Source: Chryseobacterium piscicola (GTDB lineage: Bacteria; Bacteroidota; Bacteroidia; Flavobacteriales; Weeksellaceae). Taken from it: a DNA stretch of 64,000 nt. A program made the translations under genes and the position numbers. The notes beneath the pieces were generated by a model. The model searched no databases. It had not been told where the DNA came from and worked only from the letters and a program-made list of their open reading frames with translations. The stretch spans positions 62,001-126,000 of the forward strand of contig NZ_FTOJ01000002.1 of the NCBI RefSeq assembly GCF_900156685.1, read 5' to 3'. Below are positions 54,292-63,879 of the stretch, one piece after another (the first letter of the stretch is position 1; every line of letters starts with the position of its first letter).

Positions 54292-54636
54292 ATGTTTAAT
54301 ATTATTTCATATATCATTTTCCTGGCCATCACTTCGTATATCACGGTCGATGTGGGCAGAAGGTGCTTCAATTCAGGAAAATTGTATTTGGAATATTTGA
54401 TAAAAGACAAAGATTTTTGCCTCACGGTCAACAGAATTCTTCTGGGAAGTTACTACCTCGTCAATCTGGGTTATATCTCAATAAGTTTAAGCTTTTGGGG
54501 CAAAATTTCAAGCATCGAGGAACTAATTTATACCCTTTCCAATCGCATCGGAACCATTGTTTTAATTCTCTGTGCATTACACTTTATCAATATGCTCACT
54601 CTTTTTGTTTTAAGAAAAAAATTAACAATAAAATAA
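54292..54636 (+). CDS. Small membrane protein, paralogue A
   Basis: 114 residues with three predicted membrane segments. The C-terminal half (LTVNRILLGSYYLVNLGYISISLSF...IEELIYTLSNRIGTIVLILCALHFINMLTLFVLRKK) aligns by pattern with the next protein, so the two are paralogues. Seven bases separate them. Family unknown to me. Confidence 0.7.
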   Translation: MFNIISYIIFLAITSYITVDVGRRCFNSGKLYLEYLIKDKDFCLTVNRILLGSYYLVNLGYISISLSFWGKISSIEELIYTLSNRIGTIVLILCALHFINMLTLFVLRKKLTIK

Positions 54637-54643
54637 AATTATC

Positions 54644-55039
54644 ATGACAGCAACTATCCTTACCCAAACGTACAACTTTTCAGCGTACATGATCTACTTA
54701 CCAATCGTCATCACGCTCACTGTGCTGGTTTCACAATTTCTGTTTAAAAATTCAAAAACATTTATGATTGATATTTTTCATCAGAAAGAAGATATTGCAA
54801 TGGCAACAAATTCACTCTTTAAAATTGGGTTTTATCTTTTAAACATCGGGTTTGCCCTTTGTATTATTGAATTTTTTCAAATAGAAACTGTTGAAAGACT
54901 TGTCGTTGCTTTAAGCAAAAAAATCGGTGGATTTTCAATTTACTTGGGAGTAATGATGCTTTTGAACTTACTGCTTTTCCTGAAAGGTCGAAAACATGCC
55001 ATGAATAAAGATAAAATCCAAAATGAAGAAACTGCTTAA
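54644..55039 (+). CDS. Small membrane protein, paralogue B
   Basis: 131 residues with three predicted membrane segments. MATNSLFKIGFYLLNIGFALCIIEFFQIETVERLVVALSKKIGGFSIYLGVMMLLNLLLFLKGRK parallels the preceding protein position by position. They may form a heteromeric membrane complex. Function unknown; same operon and operator as its neighbour. Confidence 0.7.
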   Translation: MTATILTQTYNFSAYMIYLPIVITLTVLVSQFLFKNSKTFMIDIFHQKEDIAMATNSLFKIGFYLLNIGFALCIIEFFQIETVERLVVALSKKIGGFSIYLGVMMLLNLLLFLKGRKHAMNKDKIQNEETA

Positions 55040-55229
55040 TTGTAATTTTAAAATTGAAAATCATGAAAAATTTAATCATTCACATTTTCCTCATTTTTTA
55101 CTTCGGAGGAAAAACCAAAAGAATCAACTTTTAAAATTGGATTTTATGGTTACTTTTCTGAAAATTGATTACAAAATTCAATTTTTCGGATTGATAATCT
55201 TACCCATTGCCTATGCTCTGTACAGTTGA
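55023..55229 (+). CDS. Doubtful small ORF, possibly a frameshifted membrane peptide
   Basis: 68 codons overlapping the end of the previous gene by 17 bases. The last 27 residues (MVTFLKIDYKIQFFGLIILPIAYALYS) are hydrophobic and gene-like. In another frame an ATG at 55063 opens MKNLIIHIFLIFYF, a signal-like start that stops after 23 codons. Together they suggest a small membrane protein broken by a frameshift, but this is weak. The following stretch to 55567 holds nothing I can name. Confidence 0.25.
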   Translation: MKKLLNCNFKIENHEKFNHSHFPHFLLRRKNQKNQLLKLDFMVTFLKIDYKIQFFGLIILPIAYALYS

Positions 55230-55567
55230 ATAACCAAAGGATTCTTTTTTTAGAGCTTTTGTATTGATATCGGTTTTACAGTAGCAGATATGCTAATAAA
55301 AGATTGATGCTGAATTATAAAAAACGAATTTGTAAATCTTTAAAACATCAGCACATTTTCAGACAAGAAGGTAAAATTACATTCATGATCCACATTTTTG
55401 AATTTGAATCACCCTGTGGAATAATTTCCTGATTGAAAGAAATAAATTAATAAAAACTGCCGAAGAATCTCTAAAATTCCCAAAGTAGAATCAAAAAATA
55501 ATGCATAATTTGAAAAACTTTTGCGCTATTTGTGCTTAAACATTAATTTAGCAAAAACTAAAACTTT

Positions 55568-57007
55568 ATGTTAAGTAAAAAAACGAAAACCTTTTTTTTC
55601 TCGTCACTTTTACTCTCATCTACATTTTTTTCGCAGGCTCACAATGTTTCAGAAGGTTACCAAAAACCGACTGATCCACTTGTCGTACAAAATCTTGAAA
55701 ACTGGCAGGATTTAAAATTCGGACTTTTCATGCATTGGGGAACCTACAGCCAATGGGGAATTGTCGAAAGTTGGAGCTTATGTCCGGAAGATGAATCGTG
55801 GACGCAAAGAAAACCCGAACACGGAAAATCTTACAATGAATATGTGAAAAACTATGAAAATCTTCAGACGACTTTCAATCCTGCTCAATTTAATCCACAA
55901 AGATGGGCAGATGCCACAAAAAAAGCGGGAATGAAATATGTGGTTTTCACTACGAAACACCATGATGGTTTTGCAATGTTTGATACCCAACAGTCTGATT
56001 ATAAAATTACTTCTTCAGAAACTCCTTTCTCCAAAAATCCGAAAGCGGATGTAACGAAAGAGATTTTCAATACATTTAGAAATGAAGGCTTCAAAATCGG
56101 AGCTTATTTTTCAAAACCCGATTGGCATTCTGATGATTACTGGTGGCCTTATTTCCCGCCAAAAGATAGAAATGTAAATTACGATCCCAAAAAATATCCA
56201 GAAAGATGGGAGAATTTCAAAAAATTCACCTTTAATCAGTTAAACGAAATCACCTCAAATTATGGTAAAATTGATATTCTTTGGCTAGACGGAGGCTGGG
56301 TACGCCCTTTCAAGACCATCGATCCAAAAGTAGAATGGCAAAGAACAATCAAGGTAGAACAAGACATTGATATGGATAAAATCGGAACAATGGCTCGCAA
56401 AAACCAACCCGGAATTATCATAGTAGACCGCACCGTTCCCGGAAAGTGGGAAAATTATGTGACACCCGAACAAGCCGTTCCTGAGAGTGTAATTTCAATC
56501 CCTTGGGAGAGCTGTATCACCATGGGAGATTCATTTTCGTATGTTCCGAATGATAATTATAAATCTTCTCAGAAAATCATTGAAACTTTAATAAAAATTA
56601 TTTCAAGAGGCGGAAATTATTTGATGAACATTGCGCCCGGACCAAACGGAGACTACGATGCCCTTGTTTATGAAAGATTAAAAGAAATTTCAGGTTGGAT
56701 GGAAAAAAATCAGTCGGCAGTTTTTGCGACAAGAGCAATCGCTCCTTATCATGAAGGAAATTTTTATTATACGCAAAGCAAAGACGGAAAAACAGTGAAT
56801 ATTTTTCATTTGGATGAAAAAATAAATTATCAAGCGCCATCTGCACTAAGTTTTACAATTCCTGAAAATTTTAAACCAAAATCTCTGAAAGTTTTAGGTG
56901 TAAAAAATAAAATTAAATGGGAAAAGTCGGGTAATTCGATTGAAATTAAATTGCCTGAAGAACGGTTTCAATTAAAATATACAACAGTAATTCAAATCAG
57001 TGAATAG
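55568..57007 (+). CDS. Alpha-L-fucosidase, GH29 family
   Basis: 479-residue exported glycoside hydrolase, signal peptide ending FSQA. GH29 signatures: LKFGLFMHWGTYSQWGIVESWS, YVVFTTKHHDGFAMFDTQQSDY, DILWLDGGW with the likely nucleophile Asp241, SIPWESCITMGDSFSY, and GGNYLMNIAPGPNGDYD. Lacks the C-terminal F5/8 domain of some relatives. It should release fucose from glycans in the periplasm or outside. The GH3 enzyme follows after about 220 bases. Confidence 0.93.
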   Translation: MLSKKTKTFFFSSLLLSSTFFSQAHNVSEGYQKPTDPLVVQNLENWQDLKFGLFMHWGTYSQWGIVESWSLCPEDESWTQRKPEHGKSYNEYVKNYENLQTTFNPAQFNPQRWADATKKAGMKYVVFTTKHHDGFAMFDTQQSDYKITSSETPFSKNPKADVTKEIFNTFRNEGFKIGAYFSKPDWHSDDYWWPYFPPKDRNVNYDPKKYPERWENFKKFTFNQLNEITSNYGKIDILWLDGGWVRPFKTIDPKVEWQRTIKVEQDIDMDKIGTMARKNQPGIIIVDRTVPGKWENYVTPEQAVPESVISIPWESCITMGDSFSYVPNDNYKSSQKIIETLIKIISRGGNYLMNIAPGPNGDYDALVYERLKEISGWMEKNQSAVFATRAIAPYHEGNFYYTQSKDGKTVNIFHLDEKINYQAPSALSFTIPENFKPKSLKVLGVKNKIKWEKSGNSIEIKLPEERFQLKYTTVIQISE

Positions 57008-57231
57008 TTTAAATCTTTTATTTTTAATGACTTAGGAATTCGAACCATTAAGAAATTTCTACTGTTTGAGTGGCAGCAAAAATTAAACTTAAGATGTAAA
57101 AATATTGTCCCCGCCCGAGTTTGGAAATTTTAGGAAGTTTTTTAAAATTTTAGCGGAGAAGTCGAAGTCTTGAATTTTTAGTTCTTTTGCTTCAAGGCAA
57201 AAGAATAGAATTTAAATCAAATTATTTTGAA

Positions 57232-59895
57232 ATGTATTATAAAATTAGATATATAATTATAGGAATTTTGCTGTTAAAATTTGGCTTAATTTCGGCACAA
57301 AAACCTTTATACAAAGATCCAAAACAAGCTGTAGAAGCAAGAATTCAGGATTTGCTGAAACGCATGACGCCCGAGGAAAAATTTTGGCAATGTTTTATGA
57401 TTCCTGGTGATTTAGATAATGTTCCCAAAGGTCAATATTCCCACGGAATTTTTGGATTGCAAGTCAGTGCCGGAAATCAGGGCGGTGGAGCTGCCGGACA
57501 ATTGTTGAAATACAATGCGAATGAAGATGCAGAAATACTGGCGAAAAAAATCAATGCCATACAAAAATATTTTGTGGAAGAATCCCGATTGGGAATCCCA
57601 ATTATTCCATTTGATGAGGCTTTGCACGGTCTAATGCGGGAAGGAGCAACAGCTTTTCCGCAGGCCATTGGTTTATCAGCAACTTTTAATCCGGAGTTGA
57701 TGAAAGAAGTTTCCACTGCCATTGCCAAAGAATCAAAATTGAGGGGAATTCGTCAGATTTTAACGCCTGTTGTGAATCTGGCGAGCGATGTCCGATGGGG
57801 TAGAACCGAAGAAACGTATGGGGAAGATCCTTTTTTAACTTCCGTGATGGGCCTTAATTTTGTCAGCTCTTTTGAAAATCAGGGAATTATTACCACTCCA
57901 AAACATTTTTTAGCGAATGTAGGCGATGGCGGAAGAGATTCGTATCCAGTTCATTGGAGTAGAAGATATTTGGAAGAAACGCATTTAGTTCCTTTCCAAA
58001 AAGCCTTTCAACAAGGAAAAAGTCGTTCTGTGATGACTTCCTATAATTTATTGGATGGTCGCCCGTCGACCGCAAATTATTGGTTATTGACTGAAAAATT
58101 AAAAAAAGATTGGGATTTCAAAGGATTGGTCATTAGCGATGCAAGTGCGGTAGGTGGTGCCAATGTTCTTCATTTTACGGCAAAAGATTACGGCGATGCT
58201 TCTGCACAGTCTATGAATGCAGGTCTAGATGTGATTTTCCAAACTGAATACAAGCATTATGAACTGTTTATTCCTCCGTTTTTGGATGGAAGGATTTCAA
58301 GTGAGAGAATTGATGATGCGGTTTCGAGAGTCTTAAGAGCAAAATTTGAACTCGGTTTGTTTGAAAATCCTTATGTTTCTCAAAAAGACATTCATGAATT
58401 AAACAAAATCTATCACAAGCCATTAGCGGAAAAGACAGCGGTAGAATCTTTTGTTTTGCTTCAGAATAATCATCAAACGCTTCCCATTTCGGAAAAGTAT
58501 AAAAAGATTTTATTAGTCGGAACGGATGCTGTTGATGCAAGATTAGGAGGATATTCCGGCCCGGGAAATAAGAAAGTAAGCATTTTGGATGGCATTAAAG
58601 ATTTCGCTAAAAATAAAAATATCGAAGTCTTTTATTCAAAAGGAATCGACTGGAATTTGAAGACGTTTACTACCGTTCCAAGCGAATTTTTATCTTCCGA
58701 AAATCAAAAAGGGCTGAAAGGATTTTACTTTTCCAATTCATATCTAAATGGAAATCCTGCTTTTGAAAAGATTGACGAACAAGTAAGTTTCAAATGGACC
58801 TTGTACTCTCCCAATCCTGAAAAAATGCAGCCAGACAATTACAGCATTCGTTGGACAGGGAAAATAGAAGCTCCAAATTCAGGGAAATATAAATTAGGAC
58901 TACGTGGAAATGACGGTTTCAGATTGTATTTAAATGGAAAATTAATCATTGATAATTGGGAAAAACTAACTTACTCCACCAAAACAGTTGATATCGATTT
59001 CATGAAAGCTCAAAAATATGATATTGTTATAGAATTTCATGAAAACCGAGGTGACGCAAACATCGAACTGATCTGGAATTATGGTTTAAATAATTACCAA
59101 AAAGATTTTAATGAGGCTTTACAACTTGCTCAAAAAGCCGATTACATCATCGTCACAGCCGGAATTCACGAAGGTGAATTTCAGGATCGTTCTTCGTTGA
59201 GTCTTCCCGGAAATCAAGAGGAATTTATTCATCAAGTTTCAAAATTTAATAAACCGACAACAGTTATTTTGGTGGGCGGTTCTGCGATAAAAACTACAGA
59301 TTGGAAAGACAAAGTAGGAGCCATTTTGGATGTTTGGTATCCGGGCGAAGAAGGTGGAAACGCTATAGCAAAAGTGCTTTTCGGAGCAGAAAATCCTTCA
59401 GGTAAATTGCCGATTACGTTTCCGATTGAGGAAGGGCAGTTGCCTTTGACGTACAATCATCACCCTACCGGGAGAGGAAATGATTATCACGATTTGAGCG
59501 GCGAACCTTTGTATCCGTTTGGCTTTGGCTTAAGTTATACCACTTTTGAAATTTCTGATTTACGTTTAAACAAATCAAAATTTACCGAAAATGAGACGAT
59601 TATTGCAAAGGTTAAACTTAAAAATACAGGTTCAAAAGCCGGAAGTGAAGTGGTACAGCTGTATGTAAAAGATTTGGTGGCATCAGTTTCAAGACCAATT
59701 TTAGAGCTTAAAGGCTTTCAAAAAGTCTATTTAAAATCTGGTGAATCCAAAGAAATTACAGTCGAAATTCCGGTGAAAGAACTGCAGTTTTTAGATAAGG
59801 AAATGAACTGGATTGTAGAAAAAGGAACGTACAGAATAATGGTTGGAAATTCTTCTAAAAATCTTCCACTGAAACAAAATATTGAGGTGAAATAA
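57232..59895 (+). CDS. Beta-glucosidase-like enzyme, GH3 family with PA14 domain
   Basis: 887 residues from ATG 57232, which gives a clean signal peptide (YYKIRYIIIGILLLKFGLISAQ); a TTG 15 codons upstream is less likely. Domain order: GH3 N-terminal barrel with nucleophile Asp303 (GLVISDASAV), GH3 C-terminal sandwich interrupted by a PA14 domain (SIRWTGKIEAPNSGKYKLGLRGNDGFRLYLNGKLIIDNW), and a fibronectin-III-like end (AKVKLKNTGSKAGSEVVQLYVKD). PA14 insertions bind sugar and shape specificity. With the GH29 gene this suggests breakdown of fucose-containing host or plant glycans, although no SusCD pair is adjacent. Confidence 0.92.
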   Translation: MYYKIRYIIIGILLLKFGLISAQKPLYKDPKQAVEARIQDLLKRMTPEEKFWQCFMIPGDLDNVPKGQYSHGIFGLQVSAGNQGGGAAGQLLKYNANEDAEILAKKINAIQKYFVEESRLGIPIIPFDEALHGLMREGATAFPQAIGLSATFNPELMKEVSTAIAKESKLRGIRQILTPVVNLASDVRWGRTEETYGEDPFLTSVMGLNFVSSFENQGIITTPKHFLANVGDGGRDSYPVHWSRRYLEETHLVPFQKAFQQGKSRSVMTSYNLLDGRPSTANYWLLTEKLKKDWDFKGLVISDASAVGGANVLHFTAKDYGDASAQSMNAGLDVIFQTEYKHYELFIPPFLDGRISSERIDDAVSRVLRAKFELGLFENPYVSQKDIHELNKIYHKPLAEKTAVESFVLLQNNHQTLPISEKYKKILLVGTDAVDARLGGYSGPGNKKVSILDGIKDFAKNKNIEVFYSKGIDWNLKTFTTVPSEFLSSENQKGLKGFYFSNSYLNGNPAFEKIDEQVSFKWTLYSPNPEKMQPDNYSIRWTGKIEAPNSGKYKLGLRGNDGFRLYLNGKLIIDNWEKLTYSTKTVDIDFMKAQKYDIVIEFHENRGDANIELIWNYGLNNYQKDFNEALQLAQKADYIIVTAGIHEGEFQDRSSLSLPGNQEEFIHQVSKFNKPTTVILVGGSAIKTTDWKDKVGAILDVWYPGEEGGNAIAKVLFGAENPSGKLPITFPIEEGQLPLTYNHHPTGRGNDYHDLSGEPLYPFGFGLSYTTFEISDLRLNKSKFTENETIIAKVKLKNTGSKAGSEVVQLYVKDLVASVSRPILELKGFQKVYLKSGESKEITVEIPVKELQFLDKEMNWIVEKGTYRIMVGNSSKNLPLKQNIEVK

Positions 59896-60317
59896 AGATT
59901 TCGACTAATTTTTAAATGATTGTAAGGATAAAAGAATAAGTATAAATGTAGGTCATTCTTTATTAAGTTTACACCTTTGTATAACGTAAAATCAACTATT
60001 ATTTAAATTTTTAATGATTGTCCGTAATTTATCATCATTGAAAATACTTTGTATTTCTTTGTTAAGTTAACGCCTTTGTATAACTTAAAAACGATCAAAA
60101 TTTATAATTCTTTGTTTGACTTTGCGTTAAATCAAGAATTATTACAAATTACGGATATACATAAAATTTTTTGTTTGATCTTGCTTTAAATTAAAAAGGA
60201 TAGATAATAAAGTATATTGATAAATTTTATTTAAAATGTGCAACCGTTTTCTTTTTAGGGAACGGTTTTTGCAATTTTTTAGGCAAAATATTGCTAACAC
60301 CTCACATCATTTATTGT
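59896..60317. repeat. Intergenic region with tandem dispersed-repeat copies and a terminator
   Basis: Two diverged copies of the dispersed repeat, about 59953-59990 (TTTACACCTTTGTATAACG) and 60016-60128 (ATTGTCCG...CTTTGTATTTCTTTG...TAACGCCTTTGTATAACTTA). A hairpin AACCGTT/AACGGTT with T run lies at 60242-60270 and may terminate transcription before the next gene. No gene is supported. Confidence 0.7.
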
Positions 60318-61628
60318 ATGAGAAAATATCTTCTACCGGCAGTTGCAGTGCTGTTTTTAAGCTGTAAAGAAAATAAAAAGCACAATACTTCAGAAACCGA
60401 AGTGATTACCAAAACTGATACTTTAAAGCTTCCCGCACCTAACGAGAAAGCTTCGAGAAATAAATTCAGCAATGTCATCGGATGGCCTGCAGGAAAAGCT
60501 CCCACCGCTCCTGAGGGATTTACGGTTACCCGTTTTGCGGAAAACATCAAAAGCCCACGAAACATGATTCAGGCTGCAAACGGAGATGTTTTTGTGGTGC
60601 TTTCCAATTCTGAACGTACAAAAACAGAAAAAATTAAAAATGACATCAGTGGAAAAAGTGATGCTGAAGTCGACGGGAAATCTGCCAATCGAATTATTTT
60701 GTACAGAGATGCCAATAAAGACGGCGTGGCAGAATCATCTTCTGTTTTTCTGGATAATTTAAATCAACCCTACGGAATGTTGATTATCAAAGATCAATTT
60801 TACGTTGCCCATACAGATGGACTTTGGGTTTATCCTTACAAAGAGGGTGAAACCAAAATTACAAAACCCGGAAAGAAAATCGTTAATTTACCAGCCGGAG
60901 GTTATAATAATCATTGGACGAGAAATTTAATCGCCAATAAAGATCAGTCTAAAATCTATATTTCAGTTGGTTCTGGCAGTAACGTTGGTGAAAACGGAAT
61001 GGAAAATGAAGTGAGAAGAGCCAATATTCTGGAAGTAAATCCTGACGGAAGCGGTGAGAAAATATATGGATCGGGACTCCGTAACCCTGTCGGCATGAGC
61101 TGGAATCCTGTAACTGGTGAACTTTGGACGGTTGTAAATGAAAGAGATGAATTGGGTGATGAGCTTGTTCCGGATTATTTGACAAGTGTAAAAAAGGGTC
61201 AATTTTACGGCTGGCCGTATTCTTATTTCGGAAAAAATGAAGACCCTAGAAGAAAAGGAGAAAAGCCCGATTTGGTTGCCAAAACAATAGTTCCTGATGT
61301 TCCTTTGGGATCTCATACAGCGTCTTTAGGTTTAGCATTCTACATTGGAAATCAGTTTCCTGAAAAATATAAAAATGGAGCATTCATAGGACAGCACGGT
61401 TCATGGAACCATTCTTCACTGGTGGGTTATAAGGTAGCTTTTGTGCCTTTTGCTAAGGGAAAAGCATCTGGAGCATATCAGCCATTTTTGACCGGATTTA
61501 TTGCGAATAAAGAGAAGGGTGATGTTTACGGAAGACCTGTTGGTGTTTTACAAATTGCAGACGGTTCGCTTTTGGTTGCTGATGATGTAAGCGGAATTGT
61601 TTGGAGAGTGGCGCATAATAAAAAGTAA
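60318..61628 (+). CDS. Sorbosone dehydrogenase-like PQQ-propeller lipoprotein
   Basis: 436-residue lipoprotein (LFLSC, Cys near residue 17) of the glucose/sorbosone dehydrogenase family: PEGFTVTRFAENIKSPRNMIQAANGDVFVV, LNQPYGMLIIKDQFYVAHTDGLWVY, GGYNNHWTRNLI, YGSGLRNPVGMSWNPVTGELWTVVNERDELGDEL, GQFYGWPYSYFG and GQHGSWNHSSLVGYKV. Relatives oxidise aldoses with PQQ or are uncharacterised; PQQ dependence is inferred from the family. ATG 60318 gives the lipoprotein signal. Confidence 0.88.
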   Translation: MRKYLLPAVAVLFLSCKENKKHNTSETEVITKTDTLKLPAPNEKASRNKFSNVIGWPAGKAPTAPEGFTVTRFAENIKSPRNMIQAANGDVFVVLSNSERTKTEKIKNDISGKSDAEVDGKSANRIILYRDANKDGVAESSSVFLDNLNQPYGMLIIKDQFYVAHTDGLWVYPYKEGETKITKPGKKIVNLPAGGYNNHWTRNLIANKDQSKIYISVGSGSNVGENGMENEVRRANILEVNPDGSGEKIYGSGLRNPVGMSWNPVTGELWTVVNERDELGDELVPDYLTSVKKGQFYGWPYSYFGKNEDPRRKGEKPDLVAKTIVPDVPLGSHTASLGLAFYIGNQFPEKYKNGAFIGQHGSWNHSSLVGYKVAFVPFAKGKASGAYQPFLTGFIANKEKGDVYGRPVGVLQIADGSLLVADDVSGIVWRVAHNKK

Positions 61629-61752
61629 AATATTGTATCAATATTAAATTAAGTCTAGAAAAATTGAGATCAAATTTTGTGGTATGAAATATGCAAGATT
61701 CACTTTATAAACAATTGAAATTTTTAAATTTTAATTATTAAAATTAAGCAAC

Positions 61753-62025
61753 ATGAAAAAGGTTTTTATATCAACCGTTTTATTAGTAGGTTTATCATTC
61801 AATGCTTATGGGCAAAGGCGTCCTCCAAGACCGCCCGTACCGCCACATCCATCTAAAACCCAGATGGCAAATAGTAAAGCAAGTGAATTGGATAAAAGAT
61901 ACAGAGCAGAAAAAAAACTGATAATAAATCATCCGATTGCCACGAAGAGAATGAAAAATAATCAATTGAAAGCTTTAAATTTAAGGTATCAGAATGAAAA
62001 GAAGTTGTTGCGAAGTGCAAGATAA
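61753..62025 (+). CDS. Small secreted protein, proline-rich then basic helical
   Basis: 90 residues: signal peptide ending AYGQ, a short Pro/Arg stretch (RRPPRPPVPPHPS) and a basic, coiled-coil-like helix (KASELDKRYRAEKKLIINHPIATKRMKNNQLKALNLRYQNEKKLL). I do not recognise the family. Followed by a good terminator, so it is a discrete gene. Confidence 0.65.
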   Translation: MKKVFISTVLLVGLSFNAYGQRRPPRPPVPPHPSKTQMANSKASELDKRYRAEKKLIINHPIATKRMKNNQLKALNLRYQNEKKLLRSAR

Positions 62026-62061
62026 TTGATGAGATATTTAATTAAAATATTTAAATAATAC

Positions 62062-62092
62062 AAAAGAGAATGCAAAAGTGTTCTCTTTTTTG
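62062..62092 (+). terminator. Intrinsic terminator
   Basis: AAAAGAGAATGC and GTGTTCTCTTTT around AAAA (one mismatch), then T residues. Confidence 0.85.
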
Positions 62093-62199
62093 TTTTTAAA
62101 TTAAATTTATAAAATTTTTCCAAAGCATCGTTATATCCAATTGTTGAAACACTAAACATCCAATATTTTTCCGTAAATTCGCATAAAAATTTTAAGCTA

Positions 62200-63588
62200 A
62201 TGAATTACGATATTATTGTCATCGGAAGTGGTCCTGGTGGATATGTTACAGCAATCAGAGCGGCACAGTTGGGTTTTAAAACTGCAATTATCGAGAAAGA
62301 AAATTTAGGAGGAATCTGCCTTAACTGGGGATGTATTCCAACGAAAGCTTTATTGAAGTCGGCTCAGGTTTTTCATTACATCAATCACGCTGAAGATTAT
62401 GGTTTAAACAAAGTGGAAGCTAGTTTTGAGTTTCCAAATGTAATCCAGAGAAGCCGTGGTGTTGCCTCTAAAATGAGCAAAGGAATCGAGTTTTTGATGA
62501 AAAAGAACAAAATTGATGTAATTCTTGGCACAGCTAAAGTTCAGAAGGGTAAAAAAGTTTCTGTAACTGATAAAGAAGGTAAAGTAACTGAATACACAGG
62601 AACTCACATTATCTTGGCTACAGGAGCGCGTTCTAGAGAATTGCCAAACTTACCACAAGACGGTAAAAAAGTAATAGGATATAGACAGGCATTGTCTCTT
62701 CCTGAGCAACCAAAATCTATGATTGTTGTAGGTTCTGGAGCTATAGGAGTAGAATTTGCTGATTTCTATAACACAATGGGTACGAAAGTAACAGTAGTTG
62801 AATTCTTACCAAACATTGTTCCTGTGGAAGATGAAGAAATCTCAAAACACTTGGAGAAATCTTTGAAAAAAACAGGGATCGAGATCATGACCAACGCATC
62901 TGTTGAAAGCGTAGACACAAGCGGAAACGGTGTGAAAGCGACTGTAAAAACAGCAAAAGGAAATATCGTTCTTGAAGCTGATATCTTGTTATCTGCTGTC
63001 GGTATTGCTGCAAATATCGAGAACATTGGTCTTGAAGAAGTGGGCATACAGACAGATAAAGGTAGAGTTCTGGTAAACGAATGGTACGAAACTTCAGTTC
63101 CTGGTTACTACGCAATCGGCGATATCATCCCTACTCAGGCTTTGGCGCACGTTGCTTCTGCAGAAGGAATTACTTGTGTAGAAAAAATCAAAGGAATGCA
63201 CGTTGAGAAAATCGACTATGGGAATATTCCGGGATGTACTTACTGTCACCCTGAGGTAGCTTCTGTTGGTCTTACAGAAAAGCAGGCTAAAGAAAAAGGG
63301 TACGAAATCAAAGTGGGTAAATTCCCTCTTTCTGCAAGTGGAAAAGCGACTGCCAACGGAAATACAGACGGTTTCATCAAAGTAATTTTCGATGCTAAAT
63401 ATGGCGAATGGTTAGGTTGCCACATGATTGGTGAGGGCGTTACCGATATGGTTGCTGAAGCCGTTGTTGCAAGAAAACTGGAAACTACAGGTCATGAAAT
63501 CATCAAATCTATTCACCCGCATCCAACAGTTTCTGAAGCGATTATGGAAGCTGCAGCCGCTGCTTACGGTGAAGTGATTCATATTTAA
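62200..63588 (+). CDS. lpdA: Dihydrolipoyl dehydrogenase
   Basis: 462-residue E3 flavoprotein of 2-oxoacid dehydrogenase and glycine cleavage complexes. FAD site GSGPGGY at 9-15; redox disulfide in GGICLNWGCIPTKALL (Cys40, Cys45); NAD site VVGSGAIGVEFADF; second FAD contact YYAIGDI; catalytic His-Glu pair in HPHPTVSEAIMEA. Single gene with its own terminator; which complex it serves cannot be read here. Confidence 0.97.
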   Translation: MNYDIIVIGSGPGGYVTAIRAAQLGFKTAIIEKENLGGICLNWGCIPTKALLKSAQVFHYINHAEDYGLNKVEASFEFPNVIQRSRGVASKMSKGIEFLMKKNKIDVILGTAKVQKGKKVSVTDKEGKVTEYTGTHIILATGARSRELPNLPQDGKKVIGYRQALSLPEQPKSMIVVGSGAIGVEFADFYNTMGTKVTVVEFLPNIVPVEDEEISKHLEKSLKKTGIEIMTNASVESVDTSGNGVKATVKTAKGNIVLEADILLSAVGIAANIENIGLEEVGIQTDKGRVLVNEWYETSVPGYYAIGDIIPTQALAHVASAEGITCVEKIKGMHVEKIDYGNIPGCTYCHPEVASVGLTEKQAKEKGYEIKVGKFPLSASGKATANGNTDGFIKVIFDAKYGEWLGCHMIGEGVTDMVAEAVVARKLETTGHEIIKSIHPHPTVSEAIMEAAAAAYGEVIHI

Positions 63589-63612
63589 TTTTAAATCATT
63601 TATTTAAATATA

Positions 63613-63640
63613 GAAACCACAGATTCGTCTGTGGTTTTTC
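63613..63640 (+). terminator. Intrinsic terminator of lpdA
   Basis: GAAACCACAGA and TCTGTGGTTTT around a TTCG loop, followed by T residues. Confidence 0.92.
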
Positions 63641-63879
63641 TTTTTTACCGAAATGTTTTTTTGGGATATTCATCAATATACTCTAATCAAAAAGTCTTTG
63701 TGGTCTTGGTAAAGTGTCAAAGCCTTTATGAGCTTTAAAAACGGTTAGATAGGAAAAAAAACTCTGTGTGCTCTGTGTTCAAATTATGTATGATAATTAA
63801 ATTTTTTTCTTACGTTATATTTTATTTCAGTTATTTTCTTAATTTTATTCGGTAAATAAACTACAAATTAGAATAAATT

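Noticed and set aside
57036..57062. GGAATTCGAACC resembling a tRNA T-arm
   Set aside because: No acceptor, D-arm or anticodon stem can be built around it.
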